From Bacteroidia bacterium (GTDB lineage: Bacteria; Bacteroidota; Bacteroidia; Palsa-965): a stretch of 64,000 nucleotides of DNA. The stretch is from NCBI GenBank assembly GCA_025454955.1, contig JALONL010000011.1:62001-126000 (forward strand). The letters run 5' to 3'. Of the stretch, positions 34,959 to 44,028 are shown piece by piece. The translations under genes were made by a program, and so were the position numbers. The notes under the pieces are model-generated. The model saw nothing but the letters and a program-made list of their open reading frames with translations. It was not told the DNA's origin and did not search any database. Each line of letters opens with the position of its first letter. The first letter of the stretch is position 1.

Positions 34959-36991
34959 AAAAACGTGGCGGTATTCTGCTGATTCTGTTACTGGCGGCCT
35001 GTGCAAAACTGGCGGCGCAAACACCGGTGCGCGATCTCATAAACGACGAACGCAGGTATTTGTCGTTTACCGAAGATCAGACCTTCGACCGCGCCCGCGA
35101 TTTCATCCGCCGCGACAGTACATTTTACATTGGCTATCTCTACGAAGGCGGTTTCCGCTACAACCGCGCTACCGATGTAAATGGTTTTCGCTTAGCCGCC
35201 GCGCCGCTTCAAAAAGCACTCGAACTTATTGAGCGCGATTACGACCGTGAACTCCGCACACGCTCGAACGATATTTACTCGTACCTCAATGTACAGAATT
35301 ATCACCGCGATTACGGATTCATTGTCGATTTCCTCGAACGCGCCTACCAGAACATTGAGCGCCCCGACCTGGCCATTGAAGTACTGAAACGCTACAAAGC
35401 CCGCAACCTGCAACTCGAATATCCGGCCGAGAGCAACAACACCATTGCCTGGATTTATCACCGAAACCGCATGTACACCGCCATGAAATTTCCTTTCCTC
35501 AAAAATTCGGTAAAGGAAAACAACGAAGTGGCGATGAAGTACCTCGACTCGGCGCTGATGAAGATAAATGACGATGCCGCGCAGAATGTGGGGCTTTATG
35601 ATGCGTCAATTATTCAGTCGCAGCAATATTCAGTGTATCACTACAAAGCCATTCTGCATACCTATAATCTGGAGATTGATTCGGCCGAAATCTATTACAA
35701 CATCCTGCTCAATGCCGGATATTACAGCAGTAACAACTACGCCAATTTCTGCTACATGCGCGGGCGTTTCGAACTTTCGGAAGAATTTTACCGCGAAGCC
35801 GAAACCCGCGACGGCCGTTCCGAAAAGCAAACACGCGAGTATTACTACATGCGCGGCATACTCGATGTAATGCGCTCGAACCCGTCCGATGCCGATACGC
35901 TGCTTACCCGCGTGCTGGCCGAACAAGGCTCCACACCCGGCTATGGCTGGCACAACATCGGGCTGGCCAGGGCACAGTTTTACGAAGGACTCACGCAGGA
36001 AAGCGCCAAAAGCATACGCAAGGCAGCCAACTTCGAAGAACTGCACATTGGCACCACCTGGGGACGCGAGCAATACTCGCTTTGCGTGGGCACGTTCAAC
36101 TACCTGTGCCGACTTCGTTTGCAGCAGGAATACTATTTTGAAAACGACGAATGGTATTTCTGGCTCAATCCCGTACACTGGTACAAATGCTTTCAGCTTT
36201 CGGCAAAAGTGAAACAGCAGAAACTCTTGCTCGCCGGTTTGCTCGCCGCCAATCCCGAAAGAGCCGAAGTGGTGTACAGCCTTTTCTCGTCAGAAAATCT
36301 CCTCGGTTTCGACGAAGTGCTGAGCATTATTGACGGCTACGGCAACGAATTTTTTATCGACCTCTTCAAACAACGCCTGCAAACCGACAAGCGAAAAGAA
36401 ATACTGATTTATTTCAAATATTTCATCGGTCGTCTTTACATTAACACCGGCGACGATGAAGAAGCACTGAAATGGCTCAATGAAGTACTTGCCGATGCGC
36501 AGATAAACGACGCACATTCCAAACTCCTTTTTGCCCGCACCTGCGAAGCAATGGCCATGCTTACCGATGGCAACGAGCAACAGGAATGGATTTTGAAATT
36601 GTACGAAACCTATCCGCAACTCCTTCCCTACACCGATCTTGAGCCGGAATTTAAAATCGAATTCATTGGCGATGTGGAAAGCGGCGATGGCGAAGATCTT
36701 GCCGATGCGCTCAACAACTGCACCATTAGCCAAAGCAACGATGCTCAGCTGGTGGCTTATGTGGAAGTAAATAAATCATCGTCGGGCCTTACGGTAAATG
36801 TGCGTGTGCAAAACACCAATGTAAGAAGCAGTTTTACGGTGGCACCCGGCGAAGGCGAAACAGGCGGAAAATTAGCCGCCTACAGGCTTTTCGGCATCGA
36901 GAAGAAAACCATTGGCGAACCCGAAGAAGAACTCATTGAAGTGGAAACCACCGACAAAGCCAATGCCGATTCGCTCAGAAAAGTAAAGTAA
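34955..36991 (+). CDS. Exported TPR-like helical repeat protein of the MoxR operon
   Basis: A 678-residue exported protein. The signal region LILLLAACAKLAAQ contains both a lipobox (LAAC) and a plausible signal-peptidase I site (AKLAAQ), so anchoring is uncertain. The rest is helical, with TPR-like pairs such as RTRSNDIYSYLNVQNYHRDY and YYMRGILDVMRSNPSDADTL. No catalytic motif seen. It starts inside the moxR stop (ATGA, 34955-34958), so it belongs to the same operon; four genes (DUF58, TgpA-like, MoxR, this) are translationally coupled. I infer a periplasmic or outer-membrane scaffold in that system. Confidence 0.7.
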   Translation: MKKRGGILLILLLAACAKLAAQTPVRDLINDERRYLSFTEDQTFDRARDFIRRDSTFYIGYLYEGGFRYNRATDVNGFRLAAAPLQKALELIERDYDRELRTRSNDIYSYLNVQNYHRDYGFIVDFLERAYQNIERPDLAIEVLKRYKARNLQLEYPAESNNTIAWIYHRNRMYTAMKFPFLKNSVKENNEVAMKYLDSALMKINDDAAQNVGLYDASIIQSQQYSVYHYKAILHTYNLEIDSAEIYYNILLNAGYYSSNNYANFCYMRGRFELSEEFYREAETRDGRSEKQTREYYYMRGILDVMRSNPSDADTLLTRVLAEQGSTPGYGWHNIGLARAQFYEGLTQESAKSIRKAANFEELHIGTTWGREQYSLCVGTFNYLCRLRLQQEYYFENDEWYFWLNPVHWYKCFQLSAKVKQQKLLLAGLLAANPERAEVVYSLFSSENLLGFDEVLSIIDGYGNEFFIDLFKQRLQTDKRKEILIYFKYFIGRLYINTGDDEEALKWLNEVLADAQINDAHSKLLFARTCEAMAMLTDGNEQQEWILKLYETYPQLLPYTDLEPEFKIEFIGDVESGDGEDLADALNNCTISQSNDAQLVAYVEVNKSSSGLTVNVRVQNTNVRSSFTVAPGEGETGGKLAAYRLFGIEKKTIGEPEEELIEVETTDKANADSLRKVK

Positions 36992-36993
36992 AC

Positions 36994-38076
36994 TTACTTT
37001 TCCTTCTTCGCCTGATTTTCGTAAGCCTGATTAATGGCATTTATCAACTCATCGGCCTGTTCGCCCAAATTGGCCGAGCGTTTAAGAAAATGCACTTTTT
37101 CCGTTTTTAAATACTGATGATAGTCCGTAGCCTGTTCGGCACGCAGCGAGGCGTATTCGTTGAATTTGGTGAGAAGAAATTTTTCGTCTTCGGTCATTTC
37201 CAGCTGCTTCATCTGCTCACTCATTTCAAGCAGTTTCTTTCGCTGAAGTACAACCTTCTGCCTGTAATCTTCGGCATTTACCGAGTCGCCGGTTTCTGCC
37301 TGCCGGTCAAAAAACTCCTGTGCATCGGCAGTGGCCTGATCCAGCTCGGCAAAATCATTCATCATTTGTATGGCAGTTGCGCGCTGCTGCACCGGTTTTG
37401 CCGCCAGAAAAAAGAACGTGGTGGAAATGGCCAGCCCAGCCAATGCCGCCAGCGTGGTAAAACGATAAGTCCTTACGGGTGTGCGAAAATCATACACTGC
37501 AATTATTCCGAGAATTAAACCGGCAAGCAGTCCGCTCACATTGAGCGCATTATTGCCTTTATCACTTATTCCGGTGTAAATGCTGTATCCAAGAAACAAC
37601 GTGGCAAAGGCAAGAAATGAAGCAGTACGCGGCGGGCTGTTTTTCTTCACCATCCACACGGCAAGTATTGCACCGGCAATTCCAAAACACGCACCCGAAG
37701 CTCCCGCCACCACATCGGTAAGTGGCTGATACCAGCTTGCCGCCGCAGAGGAAATAATGCCCGCGAAAAAATAAATTACCGCAAACCGCCACCGCCCGAT
37801 CTGGTTTTCGAGCCATATTGACATTGTGGCCAATGCAATTAATGTGAGCGCGAGATAAACTAAACCTCTATGCACAAACATGGAGGTAAACAAACGCCAC
37901 ACATCGCCATCGAACGTAAGTGCCGCACGATTTCCGCCCCAATTCATTACTTCAGCCGCATCGGGATGAAAAACAGGCGCGCCGGAAATAACCATCATCA
38001 GCCACACCGCCACATTTGCATAAATGAGCAGCGGCGTGAAAAAATAATTTCCCCGGGGAATGAAATAGTTTGTCAT
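36994..38076 (-). CDS. Rhomboid-family membrane protein lacking the catalytic His (probable pseudoprotease)
   Basis: A 360-residue rhomboid homologue with six to seven helices in residues 15-225 and a long helical, coiled-coil tail (about 230-360). Family landmarks align with GlpG: WRLFTSMFVHR (His69 = GlpG His145), GASGACFG (Ser127 = Ser201). However, Asn154 is Thr78, His150 is Tyr74, and the catalytic His254 position is Asn179 (NALNVSGLLAG). Without that His it should not cleave peptides in the usual way. It starts 1 bp after the S46 peptidase stop, so the two genes are co-translated. Its stop sits 3 bp from that of the convergent TPR gene. Confidence 0.85.
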   Translation of the reverse strand: MTNYFIPRGNYFFTPLLIYANVAVWLMMVISGAPVFHPDAAEVMNWGGNRAALTFDGDVWRLFTSMFVHRGLVYLALTLIALATMSIWLENQIGRWRFAVIYFFAGIISSAAASWYQPLTDVVAGASGACFGIAGAILAVWMVKKNSPPRTASFLAFATLFLGYSIYTGISDKGNNALNVSGLLAGLILGIIAVYDFRTPVRTYRFTTLAALAGLAISTTFFFLAAKPVQQRATAIQMMNDFAELDQATADAQEFFDRQAETGDSVNAEDYRQKVVLQRKKLLEMSEQMKQLEMTEDEKFLLTKFNEYASLRAEQATDYHQYLKTEKVHFLKRSANLGEQADELINAINQAYENQAKKEK

Positions 38077-38077
38077 T

Positions 38078-40240
38078 TTATTTCACCAGCACCATTTCAT
38101 CAATAAGATAACCTGCACCGGCATATTTATCAATGATGAAAAGGGTGTAACGAATATCGAGAGTAATGTTTCGGCACACCGAAATATCGTAGTTAATATC
38201 GCTCATGGTGCCTTCCCAGCATCGGTCGAAATTGGTGCCGATAAGGTTGCCCTGCGCATCGAGCACCGGACTGCCGGAGTTTCCGCCGGTGGTGTGGTTG
38301 GAGGCGATAAAGCAGGTGTGAATTTTTCCATCGCGCGCAGCGTAGCGGCCGTAGTCTTTTTTGGCGTGAAGTGCTTTCAGTTTTTCGGGCACTTTGTAAT
38401 CGGCAATGGTGTCGGTTTCTTTGGCAATGAGTTCGTCGAGCGTGGTAAACCAGTTGTAGGTTTTTCCTTCGGGTGTGGAGTAGCCTTCAACTTTTCCGTA
38501 AGCCACACGCAGGGTTGAGTTGGCATCGGGATAGAAACGGCGTTCTTTAAACGCATCCATTTGTCCCTGCATATAAATGCGGTTGAGGCGTGCTATTTCA
38601 TCGTTGTATTTATCAAAACCCGGCTTGATGGCCGAATTGAAATGTGTAAACAACTCCACGGCCAACTGATAGCCCATGTCTTTCTCAATGGTTTTGAATT
38701 TTGATGCCGAGTAGCCGTTTACAAACTTGGTCAGCTTCTCGCTGTTGGCAAACATTGATTTCTTGTAGAGCTTTTTGAAATAGCTTTCAAAATTTTTGTT
38801 GCGGCTGTTCCAGTTGGGCGAACGCTTTTCGGGATCCATGCCTTTGTCGGTAGCGGCAAACAATGCAATGGCCTGTTTCCGGTCCACATCGGTATTGAAA
38901 TTTTTAAAGAACGGCGCAATGTTCTTTTTCAATGCGTCGAGTGCTTTGGTAATTTCAGCCTGATCGGGCGCAGGTACTTTGCTGAGATCGACCAATTTTT
39001 TGTAGCTCCACGCCAGTCGCAAAGCTTCTACCTGCAATACGCCTTCGGTAAAATAGTCGTAGGCTATTTGCCAGGGTTTCAGCATCTGGTGCTGTGCGTC
39101 TAACTCGGCCAACACGTTGCCATACTTGGCATACAGGGCCGGGTTGTTGTTTACGCGTGTGCGGAATTCGGCTTCGTACTTTTGCTTTTTTTCTACGGCT
39201 TTATTATCGCGCAGGCCTTTCATTTCGCCCTGCCATTTTTTCCAGGCGTTGGCAATGCTGTTGTATTTGGCGGCATACTGAATACGCACCACATCGTTGC
39301 TGCGCATACCGGCGCGTATAATGTTGAGGCGCTGTGTGCGGAGATCAACTTTAAGCGGGTCAGACACATCGCCAATCATGCTCACGGCATACGACGAAAT
39401 GTATTCCTGCGTGCGGCCGGGAAAGCCATACACCAGCGTAAAATCGTTTTCCTGCGCACCACGCATGGAGATATTGAAAAACTTGCGCGGCTTAAACGGC
39501 ACATTGTCTTTCGAGTATTCGGCAGGGCGGTTGTCTTTGCCGGCATACACGCGAAAGAGTGAGAAATCGCCGGTATGTCGTGGCCACATCCAGTTATCGG
39601 TATCGCCGCCAAAATTGCCTATTGCGGTGGGCGGAGCGCCTACCATGCGCACATCGCGGAAAGTTTCGGTAATGAACATGTAAAACACATTGCCATAGAA
39701 AAAGCCGCGCACCATTGCGTCGTAGCCGTCTTTGGTGTTTTCTTTTTCAATGCGTTTTATGTTGGCCTGAATTACTTCGGTGCGTTTGGCTTCGGGCATA
39801 TTCATGGCCACACCGTCGAGCACCTGCGTGGTTACTTCTTCCATGCGTATAATGAACATGGCGGTAAGTCCGGGGCAGGGCAGTTCTTCGCCCCTGTTCA
39901 TGGCCCAGAAACCATTGGTGAGGTAATCCTTCTCCACCGAACTGTGATACTGAATCTGCCCGTATCCGCAGTGGTGGTTGGTAAGCAGCAAACCTTCGCC
40001 CGAAATAATTTCGCCGGTGCATCCGCCGCCAAACTGCACCACGGCATCTTTCATGCTGGTGTTGTTTACACTGTAAATATCGGCCGCGCTTAGTTTAAAG
40101 CCGCGGGCTTTCATATCGGTTATGTTCATCTGCTCCAGTAGCAGCGGAAGCCACATGCCTTCGTCGGCACGGAGCGGAAGCAGAAACAGCAGCAGCAGGG
40201 CGCTGGCCACAAAACGTTTGAGAGATGCAGTAAGGTTCAT
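38078..40240 (-). CDS. S46-family dipeptidyl-peptidase, DPP11-type (Asp/Glu-specific)
   Basis: A 720-residue exported serine exopeptidase. Signal peptide to about residue 25 (LPLRADEG). Chymotrypsin-fold triad: His89/His90 in TNHHCGY, Asp in GDTDNWMWPRHTGD, and Ser655 in GGNSGSPV, all present. Arg673 lies 18 residues after Ser655 (TNFDRCWEGTMSD), the position where P. gingivalis DPP11 has the Arg that selects acidic P1 residues (DPP7 has Gly). Expected to release X-Asp/Glu dipeptides in the periplasm. The start ATG gives an intact signal peptide. The rhomboid homologue begins 1 bp downstream; rimO is 74 bp upstream. Confidence 0.93.
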   Translation of the reverse strand: MNLTASLKRFVASALLLLFLLPLRADEGMWLPLLLEQMNITDMKARGFKLSAADIYSVNNTSMKDAVVQFGGGCTGEIISGEGLLLTNHHCGYGQIQYHSSVEKDYLTNGFWAMNRGEELPCPGLTAMFIIRMEEVTTQVLDGVAMNMPEAKRTEVIQANIKRIEKENTKDGYDAMVRGFFYGNVFYMFITETFRDVRMVGAPPTAIGNFGGDTDNWMWPRHTGDFSLFRVYAGKDNRPAEYSKDNVPFKPRKFFNISMRGAQENDFTLVYGFPGRTQEYISSYAVSMIGDVSDPLKVDLRTQRLNIIRAGMRSNDVVRIQYAAKYNSIANAWKKWQGEMKGLRDNKAVEKKQKYEAEFRTRVNNNPALYAKYGNVLAELDAQHQMLKPWQIAYDYFTEGVLQVEALRLAWSYKKLVDLSKVPAPDQAEITKALDALKKNIAPFFKNFNTDVDRKQAIALFAATDKGMDPEKRSPNWNSRNKNFESYFKKLYKKSMFANSEKLTKFVNGYSASKFKTIEKDMGYQLAVELFTHFNSAIKPGFDKYNDEIARLNRIYMQGQMDAFKERRFYPDANSTLRVAYGKVEGYSTPEGKTYNWFTTLDELIAKETDTIADYKVPEKLKALHAKKDYGRYAARDGKIHTCFIASNHTTGGNSGSPVLDAQGNLIGTNFDRCWEGTMSDINYDISVCRNITLDIRYTLFIIDKYAGAGYLIDEMVLVK

Positions 40241-40314
40241 GGTGTAAAAATAGGGATTGGCGTGAATCGGTAAAATGTGTGCTGATGAACGGGCATGTAC
40301 ACGGAACAGCGGTG

Positions 40315-41628
40315 CTATTCCACCACTTTCCCGTACAAATCAAACTCCTCGGCCTTTTCCACCAGCACTTTGGTAAAATGACCAATGCGCAGGTAATTAT
40401 CTTTGGCCGCAATCAGCACTTCGTTATCCACTTCCGGCGAATCGGCTTCGGTGCGGCCAATGAAATAATCGCCTTCCTTGCGGTCGATGAGTACGTCGTA
40501 GGTTTTGCCCACGCGCTGCTGATTGAGATCGTATGAAATGCCGCCCTGAATTTCCATCACGGCTTCGGCGCGGGCCTGTTTTACTTCGGCGGGCACATTG
40601 TCTTCGAGTGTGTGGGCGTGTGTGTTTTCTTCGTGCGAATAGGTAAACACACCCAGGCGGTCAAATCGGGTATCTTCCACCCAGCGCAGCATTTCTTCGT
40701 GGTCCTGCTCCGTTTCGCCGGGATAGCCGGTAATGAGCGTAGTGCGGAGGGTAATGCCGGGCACTTTGTCGCGGATTTTGTTTACCAGGTCGATGGTCTT
40801 TTGTTTGGTCGTGCCGCGGCGCATGCTTTTCAGCATATTGTCGGTAATATGCTGCAAGGGCATATCGAGGTAGTTGCAGATGTTGGGCGTATCGCGCATT
40901 ACATCGAGCACATCTTCGGGGAAACCGCTGGGAAATGCATAGTGCAAACGAATCCAGCGCATACCGTCAACCGCCGCCAGATGCTGCATGAGTTCGGCCA
41001 GGTTGCGTTTGCCGTAAATATCGAGGCCGTAGTAAGTGGAATCCTGCGCTATGAGAATGAGTTCCTGCGTGCCGTTTTTGGCCAGTGTTTCGGCCTGCTT
41101 CACAAGCTGCTCAATGGGTGTGGAAACGTGCTTGCCGCGCATGAGCGGAATGGCGCAGAACGAACAGGGACGGTCGCAGCCTTCCGAAATTTTGAGATAG
41201 GCAAAATGCTGCGGTGTGGTAAGAATACGTTCGCCGATGAGTTCGTGTTTGTAATCGGCTTTGAGTGTTTTGAGCAGACGCGGCAAATCGCGTGTGCCAA
41301 ACCAGGCATCCACTTCGGGAATTTCCTTTTCGAGTTCTGGTTTGTAGCGTTCGCTCAAACAGCCGGTTACATATACTTTCTCCACCAGCCCCTGGTCTTT
41401 GGCATCCACAAACTGGAGAATGGTATCAATGCTTTCCTGTTTGGCATTTTCGATAAAGCCGCAGGTGTTTATAATTACAATGGCGGCATCGCCCTTCTGG
41501 CTTTCGTGCTCCACTTCGTATTCATTGGCCCGTAGCTGGCCCATGAGCACTTCCGAGTCGAAAATATTTTTTGAGCAGCCCAACGTCACCACGTTGACCT
41601 TGTTTTTGCGAAGCGTCTTGGTTTTCAT
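40315..41628 (-). CDS. rimO: Ribosomal protein S12 methylthiotransferase RimO
   Basis: A 437-residue radical-SAM enzyme that methylthiolates an Asp of ribosomal protein S12. The N-terminal UPF0004 cluster is Cys18 (LGCSKN), Cys56 and Cys90; the radical-SAM cluster is Cys151, Cys155 and Cys158 in EGCDRPCSFCAIPLMRG. A TRAM domain closes the protein (about 370-437). The RimO-type sequence around VTLGCSKN and SEGCDRPCSFCAIP separates it from MiaB. The start MKTKTLRKNK was chosen because a perfect promoter box lies only 7 bp upstream; an ATG at 41655 lies upstream of that box. It looks leaderless or nearly so. Confidence 0.95.
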   Translation of the reverse strand: MKTKTLRKNKVNVVTLGCSKNIFDSEVLMGQLRANEYEVEHESQKGDAAIVIINTCGFIENAKQESIDTILQFVDAKDQGLVEKVYVTGCLSERYKPELEKEIPEVDAWFGTRDLPRLLKTLKADYKHELIGERILTTPQHFAYLKISEGCDRPCSFCAIPLMRGKHVSTPIEQLVKQAETLAKNGTQELILIAQDSTYYGLDIYGKRNLAELMQHLAAVDGMRWIRLHYAFPSGFPEDVLDVMRDTPNICNYLDMPLQHITDNMLKSMRRGTTKQKTIDLVNKIRDKVPGITLRTTLITGYPGETEQDHEEMLRWVEDTRFDRLGVFTYSHEENTHAHTLEDNVPAEVKQARAEAVMEIQGGISYDLNQQRVGKTYDVLIDRKEGDYFIGRTEADSPEVDNEVLIAAKDNYLRIGHFTKVLVEKAEEFDLYGKVVE

Positions 41629-41635
41629 GCGGGTG

Positions 41636-41643
41636 CAAAGGTA
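41636..41643 (-). promoter_or_regulatory. Promoter -7 element of rimO, adjacent to the start codon
   Basis: TACCTTTG on the minus strand, with 7 bp to the ATG at 41628, so the transcript should begin at or within a few bases of the start codon. Confidence 0.65.
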
Positions 41644-41668
41644 CGCAAAACGCACGAGGCAGCCAGAA

Positions 41669-42499
41669 CTATTGGCTCTTTGGCGACCCGTCCTGCGGGG
41701 GCGGTTTCAGGTTGCGGATAATATACGCATTGGGCCTGCGAAGCGATTTGCGCACATTGTCGAGTTCGCGGGCGGCGGCCTCTTGTGTATCGAAATTGCC
41801 TACCACTGTAAGTGTATATTTTCCGTTTACATATTGCCGGGCATCGGGGTATTTCGCCTGGGCCAGCTTCATTTCATCCACCGCCTCGCGCTGTAGTACA
41901 TCGGTGCCCACCAATATGCAGTAGCCGGCCGCGGTAGCGGTATTTGGCACAGGTTTCGGTTTGCCCGTGTTTCCCTGTGCAGGTTTTGTGGGTTTAATGG
42001 TAGCAGGTTTTTCCTGTGTTCTGGGCATTACAGCCGTATCTTTGGCCGAAGCACCGGGATCATCGGGGGTAATGTCTGTGACCAGCACCGCTTCGGGCAG
42101 CACTCCCGCACTGCGCGCGTATGCTTCAATTACCCACTGGCGCTGTTCGTGCGAAAGTTCAACCAGCTTTAAACTGTCGAGCAGGGCCAGTTTCATGGCA
42201 ATAACCGTTTCGTCCTGCCCGTCGAGTGCTTTCATGAGCAAATCCGACTGCTGCTTTCGGCGGGTTTCGGCCAGTGTTTGTTTGTGCTCGTAGTTTTTAA
42301 TAATCATATCAACCGTAAGGCCAAGCACGGCTGTAATGGCCGCAAGCAGCAAGGGGTTGGAGAATAATTTCCGGAAACCGCTTATGCTGTGGCTTTTTTC
42401 CTGTAGCTGCAGTTCGCGTTCGCGCAGTTGAAAATCGCGTTCGGCTTTGGCTTTTTCAAAATTAAACTTCTCGATTTCGAGCTGATCCGTCTTGTCCAT
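41669..42499 (-). CDS. SPOR-domain membrane protein
   Basis: A 276-residue protein. Residues 5-40 form a charged coiled coil (IEKFNFEKAKAERDFQLRER), followed by one transmembrane helix (about 50-64), a periplasmic part, a Thr/Pro/Lys-rich linker (about 165-200), and a C-terminal SPOR-like domain (about 200-265: AGYCILVGTDVLQREAVDEM, YTLTVVGNFDTQEAAARELD). SPOR domains bind denuded septal peptidoglycan, so the protein may act at division sites. An N-in topology with a cytoplasmic coiled coil is unusual for SPOR proteins but not unique. The start at MDKTDQLE is chosen over an upstream non-ATG codon. Confidence 0.65.
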   Translation of the reverse strand: MDKTDQLEIEKFNFEKAKAERDFQLRERELQLQEKSHSISGFRKLFSNPLLLAAITAVLGLTVDMIIKNYEHKQTLAETRRKQQSDLLMKALDGQDETVIAMKLALLDSLKLVELSHEQRQWVIEAYARSAGVLPEAVLVTDITPDDPGASAKDTAVMPRTQEKPATIKPTKPAQGNTGKPKPVPNTATAAGYCILVGTDVLQREAVDEMKLAQAKYPDARQYVNGKYTLTVVGNFDTQEAAARELDNVRKSLRRPNAYIIRNLKPPPQDGSPKSQ

Positions 42500-42621
42500 T
42501 GCAATAATTTGAGGTTTGGTAAGCAAATTAAGAGAATACTGTCCATGCAGGTAAATCTGTTCATAAATTGCCGCTAACAACTATTAACACCTCATTAATG
42601 GCAATGCACCCGCTTCCTGAT

Positions 42622-42629
42622 TATTTTTG
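42622..42629 (+). promoter_or_regulatory. Promoter -7 element of the YbjQ-like gene
   Basis: TATTTTTG, a perfect TAnnTTTG box, 29 bp ahead of the ATG at 42659. Confidence 0.6.
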
Positions 42630-42658
42630 CTCAGTAAAAACCTTTTAAACTCATACAC

Positions 42659-42976
42659 ATGCTTATTACCACCACCAGCACACTCGAAGGAAAACAAATA
42701 ACCCGCTACATTGGCTTAGTTTCGGGCGAAGCCATTATCGGTGCCAATATTGTAAAAGATTTCTTTGCCGGCATTACCGATATTGTGGGCGGACGTGCAG
42801 GCATGTACGAGAAAAGTCTCCGCGATGCCAAAAACATAGCCATCGAAGAAATGACACAGATGGCCCGCCAGATGGGCGCCAACGCCGTAATTGGCGTTGA
42901 CCTCGATTACGAAACCGTGGGCAACGGCTCCATGCTTATGGTAAGTGCCAGCGGAACGGCTGTAATTACCAATTAA
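42659..42976 (+). CDS. YbjQ/UPF0145 family protein
   Basis: A 105-residue protein. The sequence follows the YbjQ family from end to end: [41 protein letters not shown], then the helix [19 protein letters not shown] and [15 protein letters not shown], finishing with the SASGTAVI strand. The fold is a pentamer-forming alpha/beta barrel; it is sometimes called a heavy-metal-binding domain, but no function is proven. It has its own promoter and shares a strong terminator with the convergent ftsY operon. Confidence 0.9.
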   Translation: MLITTTSTLEGKQITRYIGLVSGEAIIGANIVKDFFAGITDIVGGRAGMYEKSLRDAKNIAIEEMTQMARQMGANAVIGVDLDYETVGNGSMLMVSASGTAVITN

Positions 42977-42990
42977 GTTTAGATTGAAAC

Positions 42991-43036
42991 AAAAAAGACC
43001 GGCTCCCGAACAAATTCGGGAGCCGGTCTTTTTTTT
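42991..43036. terminator. Strong bidirectional terminator between ybjQ-like and ftsY
   Basis: A 20-bp perfect stem (42991-43010 with 43015-43034, GC core GACCGGCTCCCGAA) has a 4-nt CAAA loop. A-tract and T-tract flank the stem, so it works for both convergent transcripts. Confidence 0.9.
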
Positions 43037-43047
43037 ATGCGGAAAGA

Positions 43048-44004
43048 TTAGCTGCGTTTAAACAGCGAATCCACAAACTCGGCTTTGTTGAACACCTGCA
43101 AATCGCCAATCTTCTCGCCTACCCCGATGTATTTTACCGGAATTTTAAACTGGTCGGAAATGCCAATTACCACGCCGCCTTTGGCGGTGCCGTCGAGTTT
43201 GGTAACGGCCAGGGCAGTTACATCGGTGGCGGCGGTAAATTGCTTGCATTGTTCAATGGCGTTTTGTCCGGTGGAGCCGTCGAGTACCAATAATACTTCG
43301 TGCGGGGCATCGGGCACTACCTTCTGCATTACTTTTTTGATTTTGCTCAACTCGTTCATCAGGTTGATCTTGTTGTGCAGGCGACCGGCGGTATCAATAA
43401 TTACCACATCGGCACCTTTGGCGGTGGCCGAGTTGAGCGTATCAAAAGCCACCGAAGCCGGATCGGCACCCATGCCCTGCGACACAATGGGCACATCCAC
43501 CCGCTGCGACCAGATGGTAAGCTGATCTACCGCTGCCGCGCGGAAAGTATCGGCTGCACCCAGCATTACGCTTTTGCCGCTTTGCTTGAATGCGTTGGCC
43601 AATTTGCCAATGGTGGTGGTTTTGCCCACGCCGTTTACGCCCACTACCATAATTACGTAGGGCTTTTTGCCTTCGGGCACAGCAAAATCGCGCAGGTCTT
43701 CGGTGTTGTTTTCGGCCAGAAGGGCAGCAATTTCATCGCGCAGAATGGTGTCGAGCTCCGAAGTATTTACATACTTATCGCGCGATACCCGTTCTTCGAT
43801 TCGTTTGATGATTTTGAGTGTGGTTTCCACGCCCACATCCGAAGTAATCAACACCTCTTCGAGGTTGTCGAGCACTTCGGCATCAACGGTCGATTTGCCC
43901 ACTACGGCGCGGGCAATTTTGGAGAAAAAGGTTTCCTTGGTTTTGGAAAGCCCCTGATCGAGGTTCTCCTTTTTCTCTTTATTGAAGAAATTAAAAATTC
44001 CCAT
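43048..44004 (-). CDS. ftsY: Signal recognition particle receptor FtsY
   Basis: A 318-residue SRP-receptor GTPase that docks ribosome-nascent chain-SRP complexes at the membrane. N domain about 10-100; G domain with G1 GVNGVGKTTTIGKL (about 122-134), the insertion-box region, G3 DTAGRLHNKINLMNEL and G4 TKLDGTAKGG. The acidic A domain found in E. coli is reduced to a short, charged N-terminus (MGIFNFFNKEKKENLDQ), as usual in the phylum. Start at 44004 chosen because MGIFNFFNKEKK is the family N-terminus. Last gene of the rpmG-DUF4295-ftsY unit. Confidence 0.96.
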   Translation of the reverse strand: MGIFNFFNKEKKENLDQGLSKTKETFFSKIARAVVGKSTVDAEVLDNLEEVLITSDVGVETTLKIIKRIEERVSRDKYVNTSELDTILRDEIAALLAENNTEDLRDFAVPEGKKPYVIMVVGVNGVGKTTTIGKLANAFKQSGKSVMLGAADTFRAAAVDQLTIWSQRVDVPIVSQGMGADPASVAFDTLNSATAKGADVVIIDTAGRLHNKINLMNELSKIKKVMQKVVPDAPHEVLLVLDGSTGQNAIEQCKQFTAATDVTALAVTKLDGTAKGGVVIGISDQFKIPVKYIGVGEKIGDLQVFNKAEFVDSLFKRS

Positions 44005-44028
44005 AGCAGTGATATTCAGAAACGACAA

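Noticed and set aside
36979..37001. AAAAGTAA/TTACTTTT hairpin over the convergent stop codons of the TPR and rhomboid genes
   Set aside because: AT-only stem with part of the stop codons; too weak to call a terminator.
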